Below are positions 49,701-61,015 of a stretch of DNA of 64,000 nucleotides, piece after piece; the stretch's first letter is position 1, and the number at the start of each line of letters is the position of its first letter. The position numbers were made by a program, and so were the translations under genes. The stretch is taken from positions 26,915,227 to 26,979,226 of the forward strand of contig OW028576.1 of the NCBI GenBank assembly GCA_932294295.1, in the 5' to 3' direction. The notes under the pieces were generated by a model that was not told where the DNA came from, made no database searches, and saw only the letters and a program-made list of their open reading frames with translations. The DNA comes from Alitta virens (Eukaryota; Annelida; Polychaeta; Phyllodocida; Nereididae).

Positions 49701-52700
49701 TTTTTGGATACATTTTATTATCCACTAGGGGCGTTGTAGTTTATGCCTACTTCTCCCAGAATGCCCGGCCTCTTGGGGAAGGAGGCGCAGCATTTACAAT
49801 GATTGTGAAGCATAGGGAGTGACGCTTGTTGGTACTTATTCTTTGACAATAGTTATCTGCTACGGTGGCAGTGACACCTTGTGGTACTTTTTCACCAGAA
49901 TAATTACAGTCCATTAACATCTGGCTATGGTATGGATATACTAAGTATGGATAGCTAGTGTACAGGAGCGTACTAGAGATCGAAAGATAATGGGCAATGA
50001 TGGCCAATGTTGAAGCAATTTTGATCCGGACAGGAATGCTATCTGTTTTTTACTTATGAATGACATATAATAACATTTCATCTCACCTATAATGTGATGT
50101 GTTAGCTCACCTTTGGTTTGTTTCCTCACAAAGTCTATGATAATTCCTGGGAAGAGGCTGATCAACATACTACTAAGTTGACAGTAAGCCAAGACATTCG
50201 TTAAATGACTGACTGCAAATAGATAAAAGATTTAAAATACAGTGCATCCATAACAATATAATATTCTCTCTCACCAATGCAACTAGATGCTTTAAACAAT
50301 TTTAGAAAATACATAATTTTTGATTATGAAAAATACCTATTTCATCATCGCCACCAGAAAGTTTCATTACCCACGGATTGTAAATTCCAAGGAAGGCAAA
50401 CACTGCCAAAAACTTTATGGAAAACCAAACAGCCAGAAAGAGGAAAGGTAGAGTTTTCACGCATTGGAACAGTGTAGGCATCTGAGGGTTTACAACATCG
50501 GGACTGACTTGATTCTCATTTGAAGGTATGGTGGCGATTTGAGAGGTATTAGTATGTCCATTAGATTGTGTGTCAATCTTTTCAGACAATGTGGCGATTC
50601 TGTTGTTTAAATTTGTATTGGTATCATTTTCCGTTTTGTCGCTAATCTGGTTGTCCTGTTCTGTTTTGTCGTCAGACTTGTTGTCCTTTTCCGTCTCAGT
50701 CAAGCTGCTTTTCGCAACTTTATAATGAGGCATGAGAAAATACGAGTACAGTAGAACCAAAAGCCAACATGCTGCCTGGACAGATATGGATATTTTTCTT
50801 GAAAAACCTTCTTTATGAAGAATCTGAAAAAAAAAAATTAATACATTTTTCAAAAGATGATCTCATGACACTTTCAATGATTTTTAATATAAAAAGCAGC
50901 TAAATGAAGAAAATTAACCTTGACAATCAGGTATATTACAACAGATGAACTTCCTGCTCCCGAAAATAATGCTCTGGCTGTAGCGGCATGCTCACCAGCA
51001 AGTGTTGCCATCTGTTTAAGAAACAATACTACAACTGAAGTACAGTGTTATTAAAGCAATAGTCACAACTAAGCAATAGTCACAACTTTAGAAATTAAGA
51101 AGACATTTGCCATGAGTTATTGGAAATCGTTATATTAATCGCAAATAAGTCAGACTCCTTGTGGTTATTATTTTTTTAGTAGAATATTCTGTATCTTCAA
51201 AAGAATATTTTCGTCAATAAAATGGAATCAGCATTTATTTATACCAACAAGTGAAGTTAACATAAAATAAACAAAAACTAAACTTAATAAAGTTACAACC
51301 ACATCAACACTCTCTTGTAACATTATAATGTAAAGATTATAATGTATTGCTTTAACTTCCTTTAATAATTGATATTTGATAGTACTCACATGAGTGCATG
51401 TAATAATGGTAATAACACACGATACAGCTTGAAGTAAAATGCCAGGAAAAAGAAAGTAACTGGTGTAGGCTGGAATATAAGTAAATGTATGGTTATACAT
51501 GTGTGAAAAAAATTCAGTATGTCTTAATATCTTACAGCTTTCTATATGAAATATTATGTTAAGAACAATAACAAAAACAGTGCTTCAGTAAAGTCCCAAA
51601 TTTAAACATTATTTTCTGTGGATTAGTTGGAACACAAGGTGTCCATTTGTAGCTCTATACTTGTTAGTAGGTTTAGTATTAAAGACACGGAAATCTTAAG
51701 TAAAAGGCAAAATAATCATTCGTACATGCCCAAATGTGCCACGTGCATTTTCCATGAGATGAATGAACGCATGGAAAATGCATGGTTTATAGGTAATTAT
51801 AATGAAGCAAAAACCATGTGTTTTCCATGGAAAGCACATGTGGCGCAATTGGCCATGTAGATGATGAGAATTCTTGTAAAGTCATAAAGAAATTTAAGCC
51901 ATAAAAATTGTCAATATAAATAGTAACTTTGCGTGTGACGTATTCTTTAAATACCATGGTAATATTATAGAATACTTAACCTTACCATCAGAACCTGCCC
52001 AGGCAAACATCAAATATCCAACAATAAACTTAATTGCTTTAAACAATCCATGGTCAATTACATGTCATAACAAATGCAACCAACCAAGCTGGGACCAGTT
52101 TTGGAATATTTTGGGTTTGTTCGACTTAGCCATGTATATGGCCTATTGTATTGCAATAGCCTGCACATTGGTATGTTTGTCCCGCCCTTTTGTCAGTTGA
52201 TCTGTCTGTCAACCACTCTTCTTGAAACTTCATATATATTGATGCTAGGTTCATGGAATTACAGAAAATATGCAGTAACTGAAGATGAATTCAAAGATGG
52301 GTCAAAATCTCCCAGAACCTCATCACTCTTCTCTTTACCCTCCGCAGGTGACAACATGTCGAAGATGAGGCTCTTCCCTTTACCCGTAACTTTAAAAGTA
52401 TATTGGTATGACTGTTGATCAAAATGTATTCATTTAAACAGCTATTATGCTATTTATGGTCCCAACATAAACTTATTCAAGAACATGTGCCATAACATTA
52501 AAATCAACAGGCACTGTATTTATATCTTCTTTCTAATGAAAAAGTCCAGAAACAATTATCTTACATGAAAACTTTCAGAAACCATTATTTTGTAGAATCA
52601 TAAAATGTGTGCCAGGGGCATAGCAAAAATGGATGAAGCGTCGTGGGGTTTGACTTTTGCAAATGGTGGGGTGGCACCTAGTGAGCTTATCAGGAGAAGC

Positions 52701-55700
52701 AATGAGACCATGGCAATGAGATGATGGATGAAGCAGCCATCCAATTGAGGCTCTGCCAGGAATTGAACTTGGTACCCAGTGGTTGAAAGGCCAGCACTCT
52801 ACCACTGAGCTAATGGCGGGGTCTTCCACTTGCCCCAGAATTTAAATGAATAGCATTTATTAAGCAGCAACATTTATCTCAATCTTCATAAATTAAGACT
52901 CACACAGGTATGATCCTGGTCCTCAAGAGACCATATTTGTCAAAGAACCAGCCTACCGGTATTCCAGTTACACCAATGAATACCAGGGCTAACGTAAAGA
53001 TGAGAGAAAACATCCGGTCCTGTGCAGAACATCTTGGAAAGTCAGCATTGGTGTTGTTGTTTGCCTGTTAATCAATTATGAAATTCAATTTGGAAGCACC
53101 TTCATCACATGACAGACAGACAGCCAGCGCAACAGACAGACAGACAGATAAACAGAGGAGACAGAGAGACAGAGAGACAGAGAGACAGAGAGAAAGAGAG
53201 ACAGACATAAAGACAGACAATTAATTTATTTGACTAAGATTGGTGCAATATAATATGTCATAAAAATGTAAAGCAGGAAACCTTGTCATGGCAATTAATG
53301 CGCTGCCACAAGGCCGCCCCATGAATAAAATATTATAAATTGGCTGTATCAGTGCAAGATCGTGAGTCAGTACTAGTTTACATTGTATCAGGAGTGAAGT
53401 GATGAATTATTTATCATTATTTGATTTTTCATTATATTATAATATCATTTCAATTTTCTGTTTATTGAACAGAATAATTATTTTTTTAGTAGTACTTCAA
53501 GCAAGTGATATTTTATATTACCAAGTATCATTTCCTTGTCCTCTCTGGAACTAAAGCTAGCTAAGGCGTTTATATCATTTTAATTGATCATTTATTTGTT
53601 TCAGGAAAATAAAGAAATTACTATGAAATCAATTTTGAGACTTGTGATGGGAGGCACTTTGACGTGTTCACAAAGATTAAATATACAAAGATTTGACATT
53701 TCTTTATTTGCATAAGCAATCCGCAAAGGATTGTGGGATTGTCAGGTTTGTGAATAGCATCGCTTGTGATAGTGATGTTATAATCACCAAGTTTAATGTG
53801 ATTGTTTTTATTGTGATATCATATTTCTGCAGATTGATATATTGGTTCAATTAAACTGTCACAAACGGTCTCACAATGGGAGTCAAGCACCAGTTAACAT
53901 TACTTTGGAATGTTTTTCACTCACGCTAGGGTGAGTTTCATGCACTAACCTGTGCACATTATACTATTAAAATGCAACAAAATTCTACTATGTAATGTAA
54001 TATTAACTCTTAACAGTTATAGGTAACCTATTTCAATGCGCCTCACTTGCCACAAACGGGAAAATTGATATAGCGCAACTGTGGTTTAAACCTCCTGGTG
54101 TATAATGTGCATTTGCAACCTTCAAATGAAAGTTATTTACAACAACACTAACCTCTGAAAGTTTCGCTGTAATCCAGTGAACATTTCCTGAGATATTAAC
54201 ATTTTAAATTGTATGTACAGTGCATTTGCAATTTTGGATAGATTCAGATTCAGATTCAGATTTATTTTTATTTTGCCAAACAAAAAAAATATTTACAATT
54301 TATTTTGATATTTTCATTTATAAACATTTGTTTCGCAAGGAGACCTCACAAAGATAAATATATTTATCGCTAGTGTGAGGCCACCTGGAGAGATCTATTA
54401 ATATTACATAGTGAACATTAAATCAAACACAATATGGAAATAACTCTCATCAGTAGTACTCTCATCAACGTTACTCATCTCAAATTAAAGACTATATTAT
54501 TGAAAAGTATTATGAAGAAGCAGTAGGATGAACATTTATACATATATAGCAATTTTCAATACTGCAGTCTGCGGAATAAGATGCTACAGTACTATTTTTC
54601 ACATATTTCTTAAATCCATCTAAACTATGTGTTTCTAGTTTTTCTTGTAAGTTTTGGACATATTATTAAGGGTTTTGATCAATCTATACTTAATACTCTG
54701 TTTTGCAAATTCATGTTTAATTAAGGGAAGTCGTAGTTGACCAGCTATTCGAGTTTCATAGTAATGAGGATCATCTCTAAATAGCAGTAGTAAATCAAGA
54801 AAATACTCTGGCAAGGCATTGTTGACATGTTTACGGCAGAATTTCAGGTCACACAGTGCACAGATATCATGGAATTTAAAAAAGATTTAGTTTTTTAAAT
54901 AAACCACTAGTATGACAATTATATTTACTGTTAGTAAGAGCTCTGACAGCTTTTTTTTGTAAAATGAATATATTTTGACATTGCCAACCCCAAAGAAGAG
55001 CTCCATAGTTTAAGTGTAATAACACAAGGGAAGTGTTTATATGTAACAAGGCACAGTAAAGGCAACATATTTTTTAATCTGTGCATAATGCCTACTGTTT
55101 TTGACAATTTCTTTGTAATCATATCACGGTGAGCTTTCCAATTTAGATGTCTTTCTAACATTATGCCAAGGAAGTTAAATTCATTGACAAATTCGATAAC
55201 AGAGTCTTCTTTTTTAATAGTAGGAATTTGAACTCTTCTTTCCGGTGCATGGAAAATCATGGATAGGAGTGTACTCACTTTCGACAAGTACTTTATTATA
55301 AGGTATTGATTTAATAAGCATACCTCATATTTTCTTGTCACAGAAAAGCCTACGGGTGGTTCAGTAGTCGTAACTATGGAACTTGTATTCAAAGCTGATG
55401 TTGACTGAGGTTCTTCTGAATTACAAAGATGGCTGAAGACACCATCTTCCTTGAAGACATAAACGATGGATGCCCAACCTGAGAAAGTCACCCCATATAT
55501 TAGGCACTCAAACGCACTGAGGAACAGAGTCAGCCAGAGTTGAACTTTTGGAAAAATAGTTGTTTGTGAAATCCCCTGTATTGTGTTAATTTTTCCCAGT
55601 GCATAGTTGTACCTGAAGATATAATGTATAACATGAAAATGCCAGAAGCATCCAGCCAAAGGCAATGTTTACATGACCGCAGCGCAGTGGCAAATGAAGA

Positions 55701-56960
55701 CAAGTTAACACCACCTGTAATCGATGGCACTCATCATAACATTTGCCTTGCCTTTCGAGAATCTTGTTTTGAAGAAAAACTGCAAAGGTACACTTTGCAC
55801 ATGCACATCACATGCGCGAGACTGACATTTTGCTGAATTCTACAATAATCGTGGGTCACGTGACCTTAGCTCCTGCCAGCTTGATCATAAGGCCTACGGC
55901 CTGTGGGCCTCCGGCTATAATAGTAATTGAATCATGTTTTTTGGAGAATAGTCAACATAGGAGCTATTTTAAACAAATTGACATGGAATTATACACTGCT
56001 TTGAGTTGAAATATATGGAGATAGAATGTTTTATAAGAAAGTACTTCTGTAATGTCATCAAATGTTTGTGCTTAATGATGGATTAGGAGATTTGGTTAGC
56101 ACATATTTGATGATAAGTAGGTTCTATGAGACCAATTCTACAGAAAAATGGATATAGATTATTTTTACAGGATGTTATTAGAACGTGAAAGTCACTATAA
56201 TATTATAATGTCAGTTTCCACCAAAAACACAGTTTCATGTCAATGAAAATAGAAAGTTTTATCGGCAGGCAACAACATATAAAACACAGCTGCTTTGAGA
56301 TATGCAAATGCACCTATAGAAACAATGTAGATGGCTGTTAACTTGTTTTTGGAGACATGTGTCATTGTTTTCAAGGGCAGTCAGTTCTTTCAAAGTCAAA
56401 AGGTGTAGTGTATAATTGTTTGTCTAAGATGAGTAATCAAAATACAGGAACAACAAAAATAAACGCAACAACAAGATGCTCTCAGAGATAACTAACCTCT
56501 GCCAAGGCCCACACACTACATCAATTGTTGTCTGACTCCAAATTGAAGTTGGTCCAATGTTTGGTTAGCGCAATGTTGGCATATGTTGACTCACTTTCTA
56601 GTAGTCTCTGGTTAGCCTACCACCATGGACAACATATATAGATAACCCAGTTTTTAACCATGGTCTGCCTTGACAGTACACTTGTTGGCCAAAAGCAGTC
56701 AGCCCACTAAATGCTGACCCAATGTTATGACACTTCACTTTTGGCTAAATGTCAGGGTTGGCCTCCATTACCAGGTTGGCCCATTATCTATAGTGAACCA
56801 AAATTGAATGTTAGCTGAATGTTAGGGCAGTCTATTAAAATCCATAAATAATTATCAATAAAACCATCACTTGTTACAAAAATGTAAGATGCTTACCTGA
56901 TTGTGAAGATGTTACTGCAAAAATGCCAGTACAGTCAGCTGAATCTGTTAGCAAAGTCAT
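46743..56960 (-). CDS. Gene D: SLC43-family transporter (SLC43A3-like)
   Basis: Eleven exons join in frame (1641 nt, 546 aa): 56960-56897, 55544-55324, 53064-52906, 52028-51986, 51469-51390, 51011-50919, 50823-50337, 50212-50111, 47994-47817, 47296-47179, 46838-46743. The family is a major-facilitator transporter of the plasma membrane that carries large neutral amino acids (SLC43A1/A2) or purine nucleobases (SLC43A3). Signatures in order are FSGWASIVYVFKEDGVFSHLC in TM1 and after, CSAQDRMFSLIFTLAL, the GWFFDKYG loop, EHAATARALFSGAGSSSVV, HKEGFSRKISI, a hydrophilic 90-residue D/N/T/K-rich loop, ARIFMFGTAINFISFPEEHY and GKLFGIIHFIAGVVNLLQYP. FPEEHYGKLFG and the following stretch resemble SLC43A3 most, but the substrate cannot be told. 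Length fits the family. A LINE fragment abuts the donor of exon 2. The first exon is chosen because its ATG and phase fit; it is the least certain. Confidence 0.85.
46889..47041. repeat. Perfect 24-bp inverted repeat in gene D intron
   Basis: Arms 46889-46912 (caacgttagtactactgaga plus four bases) and 47018-47041 are exact reverse complements, separated by 105 bases. Weaker matching extends outward (ggccagatga against ggcaagatga). It could be a small MITE or a transcript hairpin. No target duplication is obvious. Confidence 0.75.
48120..48850. repeat. Dispersed repeat, copy 1
   Basis: Parts of this gene D intron match 52100-52440 in order. Shared blocks are cttagccatgtatatggcct, the tgtttgyccc...cccttttgtc block, gctcttccct and atattggactgactgttgag-like words. 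I read these as two diverged copies of an unclassified mobile repeat, without identifiable ends. Confidence 0.5.
49089..49136. repeat. 12-bp tandem repeat (4 copies)
   Basis: TTCACCGATATG occurs four times head to tail, the last with one change (TTCACTGATATG). It lies in a gene D intron. Confidence 0.9.
51722..51862. mobile_element. Small palindromic MITE-like element
   Basis: The left end reads acatgcccaaatgtgccacg and the inverse of the right end reads acatggccaattgcgccaca. These are imperfect terminal inverted repeats of about 25 bp around a ~140-bp element, with further inner pairing (attttccatg/catggaaaat). A similar partial sequence occurs at 5515-5585. No clear target duplication was found. 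Confidence 0.5.
52100..52440. repeat. Dispersed repeat, copy 2
   Basis: This is the second copy of the repeat described at 48120-48850, sharing cttagccatgtatatggcct and the downstream blocks. It lies in another intron of gene D. Confidence 0.5.
52600..52828 (-). mobile_element. tRNA-derived SINE
   Basis: On the minus strand, tagctcagtggtagag (52812-52797) is a polymerase III A box and ccaagttcaattcc (52772-52759) a B box at tRNA-like spacing. The head looks like a full tRNA-related sequence with a CTTTCAACC anticodon-loop region, followed by an unrelated body of about 150 bp. It is not a functional tRNA gene, because the acceptor stem does not close. Confidence 0.75.
53109..53218. repeat. 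(GACA)n / (GAGACA)n microsatellite
   Basis: A purine-rich, interrupted tetra- and hexanucleotide tract lies in a gene D intron. Confidence 0.9.
54238..55315 (-). mobile_element. 5'-truncated LINE in gene D intron 2
   Basis: Minus-strand frames give the post-RT part of a LINE ORF2: SMIFHAPERRVQIPTIKK, then FLGIMLERHLNWKAH, then SKTVGIMHRLKNMLP. After a frame break come NALPEYFLDL and YYETRIAGQLRLPLIKHEF. The 3' end is an (AGATTC)n tail at 54240-54262. The RT catalytic core and endonuclease are missing. The LINE frame starts directly after the exon 2 donor of gene D and happens to be in frame with it. Retained intron would therefore fuse transporter and LINE sequence. Confidence 0.8.
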
Positions 56961-58449
56961 AACGTATTTTTATGCAGTTCTGATTGGTCGGCTATCTGTC
57001 AAAAGCATGAATGAAACCCGACCGAGAAAGGTAATCATGAAGCGTGAGATACCTTAGGATACAATGTTACATATATAAAATATCCTAAATACTTGCTCTA
57101 AATGTGCGGCCAAACAAGTAAAAATTAAGAAAGACAAAAAACAAAGGGTTAAACAGAAGAAGGGTATAATTAATGTCCTAGGAAGTTGTTTTGAATTATA
57201 TATTCTCATCCTTAGGACCACATATGGTATATTCACAGGTATTAGTAATTTTAATGGCTCAGCAGGTATATTATTAATAGAAGGCTTATGACAAAGTTAA
57301 CTGACAAAATAACAAATGGACAGTTAACAACAGGTTAACTTGACATTGGTATACATGTATAACAAAAAGAGTGTATCTCAGAGAACACAAACTTTTGTGA
57401 AAAATCACTGGAACATTGACCCTGTGTTAGTTTGGAATGCTGTTGTTCAAATGTTATGTCAGACCAAAGTCAAGTCTGGCTTGCCCATTGGCCTACTGTT
57501 GGCCTACTATCATATGACTATTTAGCTGTGACAATGTTGGCTGACCCTACATTTTGTCACAGGTATATATGTTTTCAGCACATTTTTTACCACAACTGTA
57601 GTTAACACAAAGCTTGGTGCAATGGGTGGCCCAATGTTGAACCACTGCAGCCGGTTATGACGTCAGTTAGTAAGTAAATAAGTTAATGAGTAAAAAAGTT
57701 AATAGATATAGAAAAATTCCGTAAGTAAGTAAGTAATTAAGTAAGCAAGAAAATAACTTATCATCCCAAATAGCATGCCATCGTTCCGGCTGTTGATTGA
57801 GCAAGTTAGTAATTAAGTAATTTAAACATTTAAATTTAAATATTGATTATATACACATATTCTTATTCCATTAGTAAGAAAGACTTAACATATACATAGG
57901 CCTCGTTATAGTACTTTTTAATACTTTTTGATTGAAAAAAAAAGAAAATAATAAGGGATCTGCACATTAAATATCACTAACTCATCAGATGGCACTGCTG
58001 CTATCAGATATATAGTGTGCTGCCACCTGGTCAAACAGAACTCCATTTCACCTTTCACACATACAATGTACATCCATGGCCAAAAGCATGCTATTGTTGT
58101 AAAACATGGCTTTTTGATAATTGTCCTTCTGCTGCTAATGTATGACACACATATACTTTGTTTAACAAATGCATTCACCCAAGTATGATAGCATTCCATG
58201 ATGTTCAAGTGTATAGTAGCTTATATAATAAACTGAATGAATTTGATATTTCCATATGATGCAATTACGTGTATCTGAACCCCAATTTAAGGCCAACTCA
58301 ATATAGAGAACTCGTTTTAAGTGAAACTAGAGTTGTGAGGTAATTTAATAAAATTGTCGAATTAAATACATTTATTTGGTCTATGTAGGGTCCATTATTT
58401 AGCATATGGTGTAGTATGACCAGAATATCAGCTAATTATGCTAATTTGA
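56961..58449. other. Upstream region of gene D, no gene seen
   Basis: This should contain the gene D promoter, but no motif is distinctive. Around 56500-56830 and 57350-57660, words such as ttggcc, caatgttggc and atgttggctga recur, suggesting a decayed repeat. A (GTAA)n-like low-complexity tract lies at 57663-57760. Confidence 0.45.
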
Positions 58450-58452
58450 TTA

Positions 58453-60559
58453 AGCCCCGTTCCCACATAGCCGAGTTTCTCATAGTCAACTCGTAGTATT
58501 ACGTAACACGCCTCTCGGGCCCAATTCGTACTAAACTCTGCGATTACTCCTCGCACTCGAGAGATGTTCGGCGAGAAACTCCTGTGACTCGTAGCGAACT
58601 CGTGAGATTTGGAGCCGATAGCCGAGTATGCCGCGCTGCACGGCACACTCGGCGGATTTTCCCGGAGTTTCAAAACCTTGGTCATGACTCGCCGAGTACC
58701 AGGAGTCACTCGGCGAGTAACTCCTCTAACTCGCCGAGTTACTCCTGGTACTCGGCGAGTTACTCGGCGAGTTACTCGGTGCTAATTTCACTCGTATTAC
58801 ACTCGGTGGGATGTTCAGGAGTGCGAGGAGCAACTCGGCGAGTTGTAGGAGTAACTCACCGAGTTGTAGGAGTAACTCACCGAGTTGTAGGAGTAACTCA
58901 CCGAGTTGTAGGAGTAACTCACCGAGTTGTAGGAGTAACTCGCCGAGTTGTAGGAGTAACTCGCCGAGTAACTCGCCGAGTTCTACCTTTAGTACATGCA
59001 TCATCAGCGTAAGGGGTCGTATATAATTTAAAAGGCCGCTGCTCCTCTAATATCAGTCCGATTTTCGTCAAATAAAGATTGTTTTGTAGTATAATTCATA
59101 GTGACTCCATAGGTGTTTTCGGATTGAAAATATACCAAATATTAAGCGAGATATTCGTCTGAGAAGGCAGCTAGGTTGGCGGAGGCAAACAGTGGTGCTC
59201 TCACAGACGTCCGCGCCCAGACTGTATCAGTGCAGGTAAGGCTGAGCGCTACTTTAAAAGGCTGCTGCTCCCCTAATATTAGTCCGATCTTCGTCAAATA
59301 ATATTGAATTATAGTCGAGTTCATACTTATTCCACACAGATTTTCAGATTGAAAATAGACCAAATATTAAGAGAGATATTTGTCTGAGAAGGCAGGTAGT
59401 CTGGCGGCGGCAAGGTGCTCTGTGTATGGCCCTGACATGAATGGTGTGGTCAATATTTTATATACATTGTTTGGATGAGCTTTATTGCAATTCATTTCTA
59501 CTCATTCTGCCAACTGCCATGACTGTTATGTCAATTGCTATTAGCATTTTGAATGATACAAAGAATGGGTGTAGAGAATACAGCAAATTCAATACATGTG
59601 TCAATTGCCTAATTGCCTAAATTGGGGTTATTTGACCTATCATTTCATGGTTTGTTCAAAGATGACACAGTAATTGCCATTAGCATTTTGAATGATACAA
59701 AGAATGGGTGTAGAGAATACAGCAAATGCTCAATACATGTGTCAATTGCCTAATTGCCTAAATTGGGGTTCTTTGACCTGTCATTTCATGGTTTGTTCAA
59801 AGATGACACAGTAATATGACATTGTCTTGATTGTCATTCACAATTACAAAAATATGTAATTGCTTTCATTAATTAAAAGCAATATATTTTATTGTAATTA
59901 CCAGGCAATGATTATATTTGTATAACTTTCTTATCTTTTTGTGTTAATTTGAATCTTATTGTGATATTATGATCAGCATAAATTTGTGTATATTTTTGTA
60001 AAATTTAAATCTAATATTGATATTGTAATTAGTATTTGTGATTTGATCTGTGATTTTATTTGCTATCTTTAATTTACTTATACTGGTGCTCCCGGAAGCG
60101 TCCGCGCCCAGACTGTATTAATGCAGAAAGCTGAGCGCTTCTTTAAAAAGCTACTGCTCCCTTAATATTAGTCCGATTTTCGTTAAATAAGATTGTTTTG
60201 TAGTATAATTCATAGTGACTCCATAGGTGTTTTCGGATTGAAAATAGACCAAAGATTAAGCGAGATATGCATCTGAGAATGCAGGTAGGCTGGCGTCGGC
60301 CTATCATTCAACGGGTGACTCGCCGCTGTCGTAGCTACCTTGCTTAACCCGGCGAGACACTCCTACAACTCGGCGAGTCACCCGCCGAGTCACCCGCCGA
60401 ACCCGCCAAGTAACTCGGCGAGTAACTCGGCGAGTAACTCGGCGAGTAACCCGCCGAGTCACTTTTTCCGCCAGAATTCATCGCCAACTCCTCGAATTTT
60501 GGCCGTTACGTAATACTACGAGTTGACTACGACAAACTCGGCTATGTGGGAACGGGGCT
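58453..60559. mobile_element. 2.1-kb PIF/Harbinger-like MITE with internal arrays
   Basis: Terminal inverted repeats of about 54 bp start AGCCCCGTTCCCACATAGCC at 58453 and end with the reverse complement at 60559, with only about two mismatches. They are flanked by 3-bp TTA duplications (58450-58452 and 60560-60562). TIR plus a TTA/TAA duplication fits the PIF/Harbinger superfamily. No transposase frame exists. Inside are a 21-bp tandem array, many ACTCGGCGAGT near-palindromes at both ends, three direct copies of a ~150-bp block (59030, 59255 and 60145) and a duplicated ~140-bp block (59535 and 59675). Confidence 0.8.
58840..58980. repeat. 21-bp tandem array (about 6.5 units)
   Basis: The unit GAGTTGTAGGAGTAACTCACC repeats with a strict 21-bp period; later units change CACC to CGCC. 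The 21-bp period keeps three frames open on each strand, which explains the repetitive open frames here. These are not genes. Confidence 0.95.
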
Positions 60560-60562
60560 TTA

Positions 60563-61015
60563 TGACATCGAGGTTACATGGTTTTGTACATTTTATTGTT
60601 CACATTTTGGACCACTTAATCAAATAAGCCTGAAAAGGCACTCATCATATGCTGTAGTAGGATATCAACTAATCATGCTAATTTTATTTTAATATCGTGG
60701 ATATTAGAGGCTACAAACTTTAGACCACCCGATCAATTAAATCTAAAAATGTACTCATGTTGAGGTTCCATTGTTTTGTGCAGATGTCGTATGACCATTA
60801 AATTCTAGGAATTTGAGTTTCATAACGAGATTCCATTGTTTTGTAGATATTAATTACATAGCATTATACGTTTCATGTTAATTAATTAAAAATATCTATT
60901 GTAGAACATGAGATCCTGGAAAAAGAGGAAGTAAAACATATTTTTGATCACGAGTGTTGATATTTAGGTGAATGCTAAATAACAGCTTTATGAGGATCGC
61001 ATGGAATAATCCAAA
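60563..61015. other. Short intergenic stretch before C2
   Basis: AT-rich sequence with no recognisable element. It should include the C2 promoter. Confidence 0.4.

Noticed and set aside
52575..52829. A tRNA gene or a small protein on the minus strand
   Set aside because: The A and B boxes are good, but the tRNA fold does not close and a non-tRNA body follows, so it is a SINE.
58840..58980. Possible CRISPR-like array
   Set aside because: There are no unique spacers; the units are directly adjacent in an animal transposon.
58584..59026. Long repetitive open frames on both strands (VVGVTHR, LGELLLQ, SPSCRSN repeats)
   Set aside because: They arise from the 21-bp tandem array inside the inverted-repeat element; a period divisible by three keeps all frames open.
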